DNA of 64,000 nt. It comes from [Clostridium] citroniae WAL-17108. Its GTDB lineage: Bacteria; Bacillota; Clostridia; Lachnospirales; Lachnospiraceae. Position 1 is the first letter of the stretch; each line of letters begins with the position of its first letter. This document shows positions 38,037-47,568 of this stretch, piece by piece. The DNA lies in the NCBI RefSeq assembly GCF_000233455.1, contig NZ_JH376421.1:1-64000 (forward strand), read 5' to 3'. The notes under the pieces were generated by a model. It searched no databases, had not been told where the DNA came from, and worked only from the letters and a program-made list of their open reading frames with translations. The position numbers and the translations under genes are program-made.

Positions 38037-39200
38037 TTATAGGAAGAAATCCGACTGGCAGAAGTTGATCTCCCCTGCGCACATGGTCATCTGGGGAACC
38101 AGGAGCTCATGGCTTGTCAGTTCCTCATCCCGGAAATCCTTTTGAGTAAAGCTCAGATCCTTCTGCTTCAGGATAACAATATCCGCATCCGCTCCCGGCT
38201 TTAACGTACCGATCTTACCCTCCATCCCCATGATCCTGGCAGGCACCGCGGTCACTGCCCTGAGGATATCCATCAGTTCCATGCCCAAGGTCCTGTATTT
38301 TGCCATGACAAAAAGGAGGTTTTTGGCATAGGGCGGTATATTAAACTTATCCAGGGTCAGGTCGGAGCTGATGATGTCGGGAAGGAACCCGGCTGCCAGA
38401 GCCCGTCTGGCTGTATCCACCCCAAAGTTCCCCCTGCCGTTGGCGGCATCGAAGATCACTCCCCGCTTCCTTGCTTCCAGCACAAGGGGTGATATCCCTC
38501 CGTCCTCCGTGACAATGGTATTGCCCGCGCCCTGGTAGCAGTGGCAGAAAATATCCCCCGGACGCAGGCACTGAGCCAGTTCGCCGGCTGTAATGGGTGC
38601 GTTGGTGGTGTGGACGCAGACCCTGAGGGAGGTCCCCAGCTTATTGTCCAGTTCCTCCGCAAGGTCTACGATCCGCTTCAGGTATTCAAGCCCCTTATCA
38701 TCAGGCACCACGCCCTTTGACAGACGGATCTTAAGTCCCAGGATATTGTCCCGGTATTTGTCAATGACCCGCTCCATCCTGGGAAGGTTGATCAGGCAGG
38801 GATCAAAATCTTCGCACAGCTTAAAATCCAGCTGTCCTCCTGAAAATGTGGTCAGGAAGCTTTTTATCCTGACCGTGGACTGGGCGATCACGGATTTATA
38901 AAATGCCTCATAGGTAACCGTTCCTGCGGTTCCCGCGTCCACGGCAGCCGTGGTCCCCTGGGAGATCATGAAATCAGGGCGCAGGCAGGTGCCGCTTCCC
39001 TCATAGAAAATATGGGTATGGAAGTCAATAAGGCCCGGAGCCACAATACAGCCTGATGCATCGATCACATGGTCACATTCCACCATTTCCCCCTGGGGGT
39101 CTATAATTCTTGTATTTGAGACAACTACGTCCCGAATCTGGTCGGTGGCCGTGACAGGGTCCATGACCCTGCCGCCCCGAATGATAAAATCAGCTTTCAT
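38037..39200 (-). CDS. Amidohydrolase/deacetylase family metallohydrolase (COG3964 type)
   Basis: 387 residues. Binuclear amidohydrolase: metal motif LIDFHTH (H61, H63), the likely carboxylated lysine in LGLKIRLSK (K156), further His motifs CVHTTNAP and FCHCYQG, and the metal Asp in SSDLTLDK. It resembles dihydroorotases but belongs better with the COG3964 branch; characterised members deacetylate N-acetyl-D-amino acids and acetyl-hydroxy acids. The ATG at 39200 has GAGGTGA upstream; a frame running to 39386 has no site and overlaps the permease. Encoded 13 bp after a GntP permease, it may deacylate an imported hydroxy- or amino-acid derivative. Confidence 0.8.
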   Translation of the reverse strand: MKADFIIRGGRVMDPVTATDQIRDVVVSNTRIIDPQGEMVECDHVIDASGCIVAPGLIDFHTHIFYEGSGTCLRPDFMISQGTTAAVDAGTAGTVTYEAFYKSVIAQSTVRIKSFLTTFSGGQLDFKLCEDFDPCLINLPRMERVIDKYRDNILGLKIRLSKGVVPDDKGLEYLKRIVDLAEELDNKLGTSLRVCVHTTNAPITAGELAQCLRPGDIFCHCYQGAGNTIVTEDGGISPLVLEARKRGVIFDAANGRGNFGVDTARRALAAGFLPDIISSDLTLDKFNIPPYAKNLLFVMAKYRTLGMELMDILRAVTAVPARIMGMEGKIGTLKPGADADIVILKQKDLSFTQKDFRDEELTSHELLVPQMTMCAGEINFCQSDFFL

Positions 39201-39213
39201 AATGTCACCTCTG

Positions 39214-40527
39214 TCAGATAATTCCCATGGTGCCGAGGACGCAGGCCAGGATGGCACAGCAGAACGGCATGATCGCACAGGTAATGAACACATGCTTATA
39301 TGTATCCTTCTGGGAAGTCTTGGCGATCTGGTTGCACACCACCATGCCGGAGGCATGGGGCATTGCGTCAAAGCCCGAGGAGGCAATACATACCACCCGG
39401 TGAAGCATGGCTGTGTTCAGTCCGGTGGAAGCCAGATATCCGCCCATGCTGGAAAGGAAAATATTCAGTCCGCCTGCGGACGAACCTGTGATGGCCGCGA
39501 TCACGTTGATGGAAATAAGAGCCGTGGCCAGAGGCCCGATGTTCATGTTCACCAGAGCGTCCGTGACGATCCCGTAAGCCGGTGAAGCGGATACCACGCT
39601 TCCAAATCCCATGATGGAGGAGGTGGCGATCAGTGCGCCCAGGCCGCCTGAGGCGCCGTCATTGATGGCTGACTGGATATCCAGCTTATCCTTATAAAGG
39701 ATGCATCCGATCACAATGGCCAGGATCATGGCGCATGACACCGCGTATGTGGAGGGCATGGCGGTCAGCTTCTGGAAACCGAACATGGCGGCCAGGAGGA
39801 CAACGATGGGAACATAGCATTTCCACACCTCAGGCGTCTTTCCCTGCTCCACGGACTGCAGATCCATGATGTTTTCCCCCGGGCTTGCCACAAAGTGTTC
39901 ATTGTTTGCCTTTGCGGCCTTGATCTGCCAGTTCAGGTAAAGATAAGCTGCCGCAAACATGAGCACGGAGCAGATAATGCCGATCTTGGCTCCCGCGTAA
40001 GCCGTTGTGTTAAAATATGTAGTGGGCAGCAGATTCTGCGTGGACGGTGAACCTGGAAGCATGGCCATACACACGGTCACCGGACACACCATGATGGTTG
40101 CCACGATCAGTTTCTTCGGTATATCCGCTTTCTGGAACAGGGCGACTGCAATGGGATACACGGAAAATGCAATGATAAAAGTTCCGATTCCTCCATAGGA
40201 CAGCACTAATCCGGTAATCATAATGACCAGGACCACTGACTTATCCCCCAAAAGCTTTAATAAACTGCCCGCTATCCCCACGGATGCGCCGCTTTCCCCC
40301 ATTACCTTGCCGAATATGGATCCCAGCATGAACAGCAGGAACCAGCTCCCGGCAAACCCGCTCATCCCGGTCATAAAATTCTCAGTGATGGCGGACACGG
40401 GATTCATTCCATTAAATACGATCACAATAATAGCGCCCACTAAAGACACAATGGCCATGTGCCAGTTTTTCCAGATCAGGAAAATAACGGCCACGACAGC
40501 ACAGACCAGCCCTACAATACCTAACAT
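39214..40527 (-). CDS. GntP-family permease
   Basis: 437 residues, about 12 to 14 spans, with the GntP-type pattern (SYGGIGTFIIAFSVYPIAVALF, shown in part, and MLPGSPSTQNLLPT). The family moves gluconate, related aldonates and 3-hydroxy acids with protons. The start at 40527 (AAGGGG upstream) is preferred to 40563. Paired with the COG3964 hydrolase, and a divergent LysR gene is 143 bp away. Confidence 0.85.
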   Translation of the reverse strand: MLGIVGLVCAVVAVIFLIWKNWHMAIVSLVGAIIVIVFNGMNPVSAITENFMTGMSGFAGSWFLLFMLGSIFGKVMGESGASVGIAGSLLKLLGDKSVVLVIMITGLVLSYGGIGTFIIAFSVYPIAVALFQKADIPKKLIVATIMVCPVTVCMAMLPGSPSTQNLLPTTYFNTTAYAGAKIGIICSVLMFAAAYLYLNWQIKAAKANNEHFVASPGENIMDLQSVEQGKTPEVWKCYVPIVVLLAAMFGFQKLTAMPSTYAVSCAMILAIVIGCILYKDKLDIQSAINDGASGGLGALIATSSIMGFGSVVSASPAYGIVTDALVNMNIGPLATALISINVIAAITGSSAGGLNIFLSSMGGYLASTGLNTAMLHRVVCIASSGFDAMPHASGMVVCNQIAKTSQKDTYKHVFITCAIMPFCCAILACVLGTMGII

Positions 40528-40572
40528 ATTATACCCCTTTTCTTTTGATTTGTACATTTTCATGAAATAGTA

Positions 40573-40601
40573 CTGACTTTTTGATATGTTTTTATTATAA
40601 T
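40573..40601 (+). promoter_or_regulatory. Probable promoter of the divergent LysR gene
   Basis: CTGACT (40573-40578), 17-bp spacer, TATAAT (40596-40601), about 70 bp before the ATG of the LysR gene. Confidence 0.5.
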
Positions 40602-40670
40602 AGCAGAGTAGTAAGAAGTGAACTTAAGAGTAATTATATCGGATAGTAGTAAAAGTGCGAAGGAGTTTTT

Positions 40671-41645
40671 ATGGAATTAAGACAGCTGGAATATATGATC
40701 GCAATTGCAGACCACGGCAGCATTTCCAAGGCAGCGGAATCCCTTTTCATCACACAGTCCGGCCTGAATCAGCAGCTGATCAAGCTGGAACAGGAACTGG
40801 GGATCCAGCTGTTCTACAGGGATAAGCACCATCTGCAGGTGACCGCGGCAGGCAGGATCTACGTGGAAAATGCCCGTGAGATCATGAAGATCAAAAAGAA
40901 TACTTACAATATCCTGTCTGATATGAAAAACAACACCGTGGGCGAGATCACCTTAGGGCTGACCCTGGAACACGGTATTGACCTGTTCACCTTTGTTTTT
41001 CCCAAATTCAACCGGCAGTATCCGGGCATTAACTTTCATCTGCTGGAGCGCTATGTGGCTGAGCAGCACAGCATGATCGCCGCAGGTAAGCTGGATTTTG
41101 GCCTGGTCATGCTGGGTGAGCAGGACAAGGTCAATCTGGAATACATCCCCCTGTACCAGGAGGAGATGATCCTGGGAGTGCCAAAAACCCATCCCTGTGC
41201 CGGTCAGTGCGCCGCCCCAGGGGAACCCATGCCCTTTATGGATCTAAAGCTCTTTAAGGAGGATACCTTTGCCCTGATGTTCCCCAATTCCACCATGCGC
41301 GGCATCATTGACCCGGCCTTTGCCGCGGCCGGATACCAGCCCAAGATATTGATCGAGACAGGCATGAACCACGCCCTGGTAAAGCTGGCTGCCACCGGCC
41401 TGTGCTGTACCGTCCTGCCCTTTTCCAGAGCCCTGTGCAGCCCGGACCGTGATGCTGTGTCCTGGTTCCGTCTCTCCCCTCCCATCAGCTGGACCACCTA
41501 CATCACTTACCGCAAGAATACCCATTTAAACGAGGCATCCCGGTATTTTATACAGCTGGCTAAGGAGTATGGGGCGGAACTGGCCATGCAGATGAGACGG
41601 CCATTTCCCTGTTCAGAGGCCCCAGGCAGGGCGGCAGGTTTATAA
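40671..41645 (+). CDS. LysR-family transcriptional regulator
   Basis: 324 residues. The HTH opening MELRQLEYMIAIADHGSISKAAESL (in part) is typical, followed by a CysB/CbbR-like effector domain. GAAGGAG is 6 nt upstream of the ATG. Divergent from the GntP-amidohydrolase operon, the standard arrangement for a LysR activator and its target. Inducer unknown. The last 20 residues are Arg/Ala-rich and probably disordered. Confidence 0.88.
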   Translation: MELRQLEYMIAIADHGSISKAAESLFITQSGLNQQLIKLEQELGIQLFYRDKHHLQVTAAGRIYVENAREIMKIKKNTYNILSDMKNNTVGEITLGLTLEHGIDLFTFVFPKFNRQYPGINFHLLERYVAEQHSMIAAGKLDFGLVMLGEQDKVNLEYIPLYQEEMILGVPKTHPCAGQCAAPGEPMPFMDLKLFKEDTFALMFPNSTMRGIIDPAFAAAGYQPKILIETGMNHALVKLAATGLCCTVLPFSRALCSPDRDAVSWFRLSPPISWTTYITYRKNTHLNEASRYFIQLAKEYGAELAMQMRRPFPCSEAPGRAAGL

Positions 41646-41680
41646 CGGATCCATAATAGGATGATTTTATAACCAAAAGG

Positions 41681-41704
41681 GCCATGGAGAAATTTCTCCA
41701 TGGC
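41681..41704. terminator. 24-bp perfect palindrome between convergent genes
   Basis: GCCATGGAGAAA and its complement abut, forming a hairpin between the LysR (plus) and GntR (minus) genes. T-tracts are poor on both sides (CCTTTTGG on the minus strand), so termination would be weak; its position still favours a shared transcription stop. Confidence 0.5.
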
Positions 41705-41716
41705 TTGGATCAGACA

Positions 41717-42391
41717 TTACATATACATATGACTTCCATAGTTTGGATATAAAATATCGAGAAATGACACAATATCCCGGCGCAGTTCATCCACCGCCCG
41801 TTCCAGATCCTTGTCCATCAGATAATCGATCACCTTCAGGTGGTTCTCACAGCCCATGCGGATGGAGATGGTTCCCCATTTCTCCCAGTGCCTCTGGGCA
41901 TAGGCCCTTGTCATGATTCCAATGCTTTTTTGCAGCATACTGTAGCAGTACTCATTCCCGCTGTAGGAAAGCAGGCGGAGATGGAATTTGCTGTTGTTGT
42001 CCCAGTGCTTCAGGATGGTCAGGTCCTTATCCTTGTCAGAACACTCAGTCAGGGTGAACTCACGCAGCTCCATAATATCACCCCTGGTCATGATGGAGGC
42101 GGCATCCCTGAGACATCCTGTCTCAACCATGATCCGGAAATTTACTATATCCCGTATCTCCTTTTCATTGATCCTGACCACTTCATATCCATACCTGGGA
42201 TGGCTGATCAGCACTCCTTCATTACACAGCTCGATCAGGGCGTCCCTGATCGGGGATTTGCTCACCCCATACTTTTCAATCAACTGTTTTTCATTGATGA
42301 TCTCATTCTGCTTGTAGTTGCCCTCTATTATGTCTTTCAGAATAGAATCATATATTTCAGTCTTCAAAGACGATGGCTTCCCGCTTCCCAT
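41717..42391 (-). CDS. GntR-family regulator, FCD subfamily
   Basis: 224 residues. Winged HTH at about 10-70 (YGVSKSPIRDALIEL) and an FCD domain with the usual Asp/His metal ligands in the helical bundle. The ATG at 42391 has GGGAGG with 8-nt spacing; the ATG two codons earlier would have it too close. It lies 45 bp after the M20 dipeptidase gene and is thus the likely regulator of the second peptide operon. Confidence 0.85.
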   Translation of the reverse strand: MGSGKPSSLKTEIYDSILKDIIEGNYKQNEIINEKQLIEKYGVSKSPIRDALIELCNEGVLISHPRYGYEVVRINEKEIRDIVNFRIMVETGCLRDAASIMTRGDIMELREFTLTECSDKDKDLTILKHWDNNSKFHLRLLSYSGNEYCYSMLQKSIGIMTRAYAQRHWEKWGTISIRMGCENHLKVIDYLMDKDLERAVDELRRDIVSFLDILYPNYGSHMYM

Positions 42392-42436
42392 ATACATTCC
42401 CTCCCACTTTTTTCCAACATGCCTTAAAGCATTTCC

Positions 42437-43855
42437 TTATAGCATACGATCCAGCTCCATAAGGGATATTATATATGTTTTCAAACCTTTTAGCAACATT
42501 TGTAAGGGAACACATTCATCGGGCTGGTGCCCCTGTCCGTGGCCGTTCTCAAAGGGATTGGGCGCATCCGGCACACCCGGCCCGAATCCGATGGCACAGG
42601 GAAGATGCCTGGAGTAGGTTCCTCCCCCCATGGTGTAAGGCTCATAATGCCTGCCCTGGACATGATCGCAGATCTCACTTAACACAGGAATGTAGGGATT
42701 ATCAAGAGGTACATAGGCCGGTGCCGACAGCTCGCCGATGGTAACCCCAAATCCCAGGGATTCCGCCTGTTTTCTAAAACCTTCCGCCACCTCCCGGCCA
42801 TCCACGGTCACCGGATACCTGGTGTCAAAGGACACATTGATCCTTCCCTTCTCCCCATGGGCAACACTGCCCACACAGGTAAGCTTTCCGGATTCACTGT
42901 CCTCAAAGGGAATGCCGCATGCCACCCCATAATAATCAGATGTCATGGATTCCACTGCCCGCATTGCATCTTCGGCACTGCCCCTGACCAGTCCGCTCTT
43001 TGCCAGAGCGCCTGCCAGAACATGGACCGCATTCACGGACCCCTCCGGAAATGCCGCATGGCGGGATATGCCCCGGGCTGAAACCTTTATATCCGCCCCG
43101 TCCTGCTCCACGCTGATCCCGTCTATTCCCTTCAGTCTTTCCACGGCTTCTTTAAGGTCCACCCCTGAAAGCACGGCTTCGGCCTTTACCGGAATCACGT
43201 TGACCACGCTGCCGCCATGGAAGGATACCAGGTTTCCGTCCATTTCCCGCTCAATATCAGCCCTCATCAGACCCTTTTCCCCATAACATACAGGGAAATT
43301 AGTGTCCACCACCAGATTGAAATCCGGGACCTGCTGGGTACGGCAAAAATACTCAATGTCCTGCATTCCCGTTTCCTCTGACAAGCCAAAATAAAGAAGC
43401 ACGTCATTTTTCAGGGCAATGCCATGCTCCTTTAAATACCGCAGGGCGTACAGGGCGCAGATACCCGGCCCCTTGTTGTCCCCCACGCCCCGGCCGATCA
43501 AGAATCCGTCTTTCAGCGTGCACTTAAGAGGCGGATTATGCCACCCTTCCCCCAGTGGAACCACATCCAGATGGGCATACATGCCGATCCGCTTCGGTTC
43601 CTTTGCCGTCCCCTTTACCAGGAGGCTGCCGCAGTAATACTCATGATTCTCCACATGGAATCCATACCCTGCGGCCAGGGAAACCGCCTCATCCAGCACA
43701 TCCCCGCAATTTTTTCCAAAGGGATATTTCTCATCCCCCTGAACCGATATGCTGGGAATGGCCACTAATCTGTCCAGGTCCTTTACAAATGCCTGGCTGT
43801 TTTTTTCGATCCACTGATCGATCTCCTGCATAAAACTGCTGTCAGGTTTAAACAT
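42437..43855 (-). CDS. M20-family dipeptidase (PepV/Sapep type)
   Basis: 472 residues. Zinc-site motifs in order: AHLDVVPLGEGW, RGVGDNKGP, LSEETG, and a late MGGGTYSRHL histidine. Length and lid domain fit PepV-type dinuclear zinc dipeptidases. It is co-directional with and 15 bp after the second ABC importer, so it probably splits the imported dipeptides in the cytoplasm. GGAAGGAAAA precedes the ATG. Confidence 0.88.
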   Translation of the reverse strand: MFKPDSSFMQEIDQWIEKNSQAFVKDLDRLVAIPSISVQGDEKYPFGKNCGDVLDEAVSLAAGYGFHVENHEYYCGSLLVKGTAKEPKRIGMYAHLDVVPLGEGWHNPPLKCTLKDGFLIGRGVGDNKGPGICALYALRYLKEHGIALKNDVLLYFGLSEETGMQDIEYFCRTQQVPDFNLVVDTNFPVCYGEKGLMRADIEREMDGNLVSFHGGSVVNVIPVKAEAVLSGVDLKEAVERLKGIDGISVEQDGADIKVSARGISRHAAFPEGSVNAVHVLAGALAKSGLVRGSAEDAMRAVESMTSDYYGVACGIPFEDSESGKLTCVGSVAHGEKGRINVSFDTRYPVTVDGREVAEGFRKQAESLGFGVTIGELSAPAYVPLDNPYIPVLSEICDHVQGRHYEPYTMGGGTYSRHLPCAIGFGPGVPDAPNPFENGHGQGHQPDECVPLQMLLKGLKTYIISLMELDRML

Positions 43856-43870
43856 CTTGATTTTCCTTCC

Positions 43871-44848
43871 TTATTCGCACAGATGACATGATACCATATG
43901 ACCGCCGCCCACATCATGAAGCTTCGGACATTCCTGAGAGCACCGTCCGGCAGCGTATTTACACCTGGTGTGGAAATAACAGCCCCGGGGAGGATTCAGC
44001 GGACTGGGCACATCCCCCGTAAGGATCTCCCTCTTCATCTTATTGTCCACATCAGGGATGGGGATCGCTGACAGCAGGGCCTTGGTGTAAGGGTGCTGCG
44101 GGTTGTTATAAAGCTCATCCTTTTCTGCAATCTCCACAATCCTCCCAAGATACATTACAGCAATACGGTCAGACACGTACTTAACCACACTCAGGTCATG
44201 GGAAATGAACAGATAGGTGAGTTTTTTTGTTTTCTGAAGGTCCTGGATCAGGTTCAGCACCTGGGCGCGGACCGACACATCCAGAGCGGACACCGGCTCG
44301 TCACAGACCACGAATTCAGGGTCCAGCACAAGGGCCCTTGCGATGACAATGCGCTGTCTCTGTCCTCCTGAGAACTCATGGGGATAACGGTTCATCATGT
44401 TCTCCGGCATACCCACCAGTTCCATGATCTCCTTTACCTTCTGTATGCGCTCCTCATTGCTACCCATTCCAAAGGCGTCCAGGGGAGCCTTGATCAGCTC
44501 CAGCACAGTCATACGGGGATTTAAGGAGGCATACGGATCCTGGAAGATCAGCTGCATTTTCTTGCGCATCTGGCGCATCTGCTCTTTGTTGTACTTTGTG
44601 ATATCATCACCCTTATAGAGGACCTGGCCTGAGGTAGGATCGATCAGCCGCAGGATGGACCGCCCCAGCGTGGACTTTCCGCATCCCGATTCACCCACCA
44701 CCCCAATGGTCTCCCCCTCATAGATGGAAAGGTTGATCCGGTCCACGGCATGGACGATCTTTAACGGTTTTCCGGTCATGGTTTTGGCTGTGATAAACTC
44801 TTTTTTTACATTCTTTAGTTCAACCAATATGTTTTTATTCGACCTCAT
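43871..44848 (-). CDS. Peptide ABC transporter ATPase (OppF type)
   Basis: 325 residues. Walker [10 protein letters not shown], signature [15 protein letters not shown], Walker [13 protein letters not shown], oligo_HPY Cys motif ([14 protein letters not shown]). The ATG at 44848 has GGAGG 8 nt upstream; an earlier in-frame start at 44872 is less likely. It overlaps OppD by 14 nt. Confidence 0.9.
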   Translation of the reverse strand: MRSNKNILVELKNVKKEFITAKTMTGKPLKIVHAVDRINLSIYEGETIGVVGESGCGKSTLGRSILRLIDPTSGQVLYKGDDITKYNKEQMRQMRKKMQLIFQDPYASLNPRMTVLELIKAPLDAFGMGSNEERIQKVKEIMELVGMPENMMNRYPHEFSGGQRQRIVIARALVLDPEFVVCDEPVSALDVSVRAQVLNLIQDLQKTKKLTYLFISHDLSVVKYVSDRIAVMYLGRIVEIAEKDELYNNPQHPYTKALLSAIPIPDVDNKMKREILTGDVPSPLNPPRGCYFHTRCKYAAGRCSQECPKLHDVGGGHMVSCHLCE

Positions 44849-45833
44849 GTTCCCAGCCTCCCTCCGGCGCATATTTCCAGCAGCGAACTTTCTGTCCCCC
44901 TATATCATAGAGCCCCGGTTCCTGTTCATGGCATTTGTTCTGTGCCTGCGTACACCGGGTACAGAACCGGCATCCCTTTGGCATTTCGCTCAGATCCGGG
45001 ACCGACCCCGGGATATTAAAGAGGCGCTCCGCGCTGTTCTGGTCCAGACGGGGGATGGACTTAAGCAGCCCCTGGGTATACGGATGGAGCGGATGCTTAA
45101 AAATACTCTTCACATCCCCGTACTCCATCTCCTTGCCCGCATACATGACCATTACCTCGTCCGCCATCTCCGCAACCACACCCATGTCATGGGTGATGAG
45201 CATGATCGACTTGTTTTCCTTTTCTTTTAATTCCCTCATAAGCTCCAGGATCTGGGCCTGAATGGTAACATCCAGGGCAGTGGTGGGTTCATCCGCTATG
45301 AACAGGGATGCATTGCAGGAAAGGGCCATGGCTATCATCACACGCTGCCTCATGCCGCCGGAAAGCTGGTGGGGATACTCCTTAAGGCGCTGGGCCGGGG
45401 AGGGGATGCCCACTTTCATGAGCATCTCCTCGGCGCGTTTCCATGCCTGTTTTTTATCCATCTTACTATGCGCGGTTATTGTTTCTACAAGCTGTTTTCC
45501 GATGGTCATAACCGGATTCAGCCCTGTCATGGAGTCCTGAAATATCATGGCGATCTCGTTACCACGGATCTGGCGTATTTCCTTCTGGTTAAGCCTGGTC
45601 AGGTCTTTTCCCTTAAACAGGATCTCTCCAGATGCGATCTTACCGGACTGGGGAGGAATCAGCCTCAAAATTGACATGCTCGTCACTGATTTGCCGCAGC
45701 CTGACTCTCCCACGATTCCCAGGGTCTCGCCCTTTTTTATATGAAAGGATACGCCGTCCACAGCAGTAACCGTTCCGTTCTTTCCGGAAAACTGGGTTAC
45801 GAGTTTTTTTACTTCAATCAAATTTTCAGACAT
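44835..45833 (-). CDS. Peptide ABC transporter ATPase (OppD type)
   Basis: 332 residues. Walker [10 protein letters not shown], signature LSGGMRQRVMIAMAL, Walker B LFIADEPTTALD, and the C-terminal Cys-rich oligo_HPY segment (CRFCTRCTQAQNKC). GCGAGG precedes the ATG. Forms a heterodimer with the OppF-type ATPase. Confidence 0.9.
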   Translation of the reverse strand: MSENLIEVKKLVTQFSGKNGTVTAVDGVSFHIKKGETLGIVGESGCGKSVTSMSILRLIPPQSGKIASGEILFKGKDLTRLNQKEIRQIRGNEIAMIFQDSMTGLNPVMTIGKQLVETITAHSKMDKKQAWKRAEEMLMKVGIPSPAQRLKEYPHQLSGGMRQRVMIAMALSCNASLFIADEPTTALDVTIQAQILELMRELKEKENKSIMLITHDMGVVAEMADEVMVMYAGKEMEYGDVKSIFKHPLHPYTQGLLKSIPRLDQNSAERLFNIPGSVPDLSEMPKGCRFCTRCTQAQNKCHEQEPGLYDIGGQKVRCWKYAPEGGWEHEVE

Positions 45834-45873
45834 TTAAGTACCTCGCTTTTCGTATGGAACATGCTGATCCCGA

Positions 45874-47535
45874 TTACTTATTCACCTTCCAGGCCCATAC
45901 ATTCTTGTTCACATTGTAATCAATGGCGCCTACCCGCACATTCTCCAGCTTCTCGCTGTATCCAAAGAGGTCATTGGTAAAATACAGGAATGCCATTGGC
46001 ATCTGCTTAAACAGTTCCTGCTGATATTTGTCATAAGCCTCTTTACGTGCCTCAAATGTGATCTCCTTGGCTCCGGCCTCGCCCAAAAGGCCCAAAGTCG
46101 GGTCGGACAGCTGTGTAAAGTTATTCATGTAGCCTGCCGTCACGTTAGGTACGGATTCGGATGGATCAACGGAACCGGCGGAGCCGATAAAGCACAGATC
46201 ATACTCGCCATTGCGCGCATTGGACAGCAGGGTGGGGAAATCAAGTGTCTGGATCCTTGTCTTGATGCCGATCTTCTGAAGATCCTGCTGGATCAGGATC
46301 GCTGATTTTTCCCTCACTTCATTGCCAGTGGAAACCAGTACTTCCAGTTCGCGGTTTGCATCCCAGCCCGCTGCCTCGATCATTTCCTTTGCCTTCTCAG
46401 GATCGTATTCAACCTTCAGGCTTGTGTCATAGTACTTGTGGTCTTCAGGAAGGGGGCCGATGGCAACGCGTCCCTGGCCCTGAAGGAGCTGGTCCACGAT
46501 CACCTGGCGGTTGATGGCAAGGCTGATTGCATGGCGGATGTCCTCTGTCAGGTAATCCCTGGAAGTATTCATGGCCATGTACTGGTACGCAAAGGTGGGT
46601 ACGGACTTTGCGGCAACACCCGGGGTGTTGTTGGCAGCATCCCAGTCAGCCAGAGGGATCTGCGTATTTCCGGAAAGGGCATCGATCTCGCCGCTCATCA
46701 GGCCGGAAAGGATATTGGAGGACTGTACTTTTTTGAACACCAGCCTGTCAAAATCAGGTGCGCCCAGGTAGTAGTCCTTATTTGCCTTAAACTCTATGGA
46801 CACGCCGGACTCGGTGCTGTCAAAGATACATGGGCCGGAGCCAATGGGCTTCTGCCAGAACGCATCATTTACCAGGTCCCCATCGGAGATCCCGGACAGC
46901 AGGTGCTTTGGAATGATAAAAAAGTCACGGTTTACAAGAGCATAGACAATGGAGGGATCCATGGGTGTCTTTAAGGTAAATTCTACCGTATGGTCATCCA
47001 CGGCCTTTACTTCCACACTGTCAGTCCCTGTCTCACATCCGGTGTCATCGGTACCCGCAAAGTACTGCATACGGATGCGGCGCAGGTAGTTATATTCAGA
47101 GGAAGATGCAACCTGTGCGGAGTAGACCACGTCCTCTGCGGTTACAGGTTCCCCGTCATGCCATTTCGCGTTCTCGTTCAGGTGATATGTAATCTTGTCC
47201 CGGGCCTCATTGGTCTCCCAGGAATCAGCCAGCCTGGGTTCAAACGTGCCGTCCGTGTTAATGGTCATCAAACGGTCAAACATAAGCTCATTTACATTGT
47301 CGGCGCCTGCATTGGTGGTATTCATCACCATGAACGTATCCCAGTCCCCGGACTGTGCAATGGTAACGATCTTCTCGCCGGTGCTGCTTCCCCCAGCCTT
47401 TGGCGCTTCTGTCTGGGCCGTTCCCCCTGCATTGGCCGCCGTGCCGGATGTTCCCCGGGAAGACCCGCCGCACGCTGAAAGCAGCATGGTACATGCCATG
47501 GAAGCTGCAATTACTCTTACAAAATTACGTCTCAT
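45874..47535 (-). CDS. Peptide ABC transporter substrate-binding lipoprotein (SBP family 5)
   Basis: 553 residues. Signal peptide with lipobox LSAC (Cys22), a Gly/Ser/Thr-rich linker, then the DppA/OppA fold (KWHDGEPVTAEDVVYS). Unlike the first importer operon, the binding protein here sits between the permeases and the ATPases. It captures peptides outside the cell; specificity unknown. Confidence 0.9.
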   Translation of the reverse strand: MRRNFVRVIAASMACTMLLSACGGSSRGTSGTAANAGGTAQTEAPKAGGSSTGEKIVTIAQSGDWDTFMVMNTTNAGADNVNELMFDRLMTINTDGTFEPRLADSWETNEARDKITYHLNENAKWHDGEPVTAEDVVYSAQVASSSEYNYLRRIRMQYFAGTDDTGCETGTDSVEVKAVDDHTVEFTLKTPMDPSIVYALVNRDFFIIPKHLLSGISDGDLVNDAFWQKPIGSGPCIFDSTESGVSIEFKANKDYYLGAPDFDRLVFKKVQSSNILSGLMSGEIDALSGNTQIPLADWDAANNTPGVAAKSVPTFAYQYMAMNTSRDYLTEDIRHAISLAINRQVIVDQLLQGQGRVAIGPLPEDHKYYDTSLKVEYDPEKAKEMIEAAGWDANRELEVLVSTGNEVREKSAILIQQDLQKIGIKTRIQTLDFPTLLSNARNGEYDLCFIGSAGSVDPSESVPNVTAGYMNNFTQLSDPTLGLLGEAGAKEITFEARKEAYDKYQQELFKQMPMAFLYFTNDLFGYSEKLENVRVGAIDYNVNKNVWAWKVNK

Positions 47536-47568
47536 AATGTTCCTCCTTTAAACTTGTATGTGTTTGTT

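Noticed and set aside
38037..39200. Dihydroorotase or allantoinase (tempting because allE is in the window)
   Set aside because: The motif pattern (LIDFHTH, a lysine in LGLKIRLSK, FCHCYQG) fits the COG3964 deacetylase-type branch better, and allE is 14 kb away on a separate transcript.
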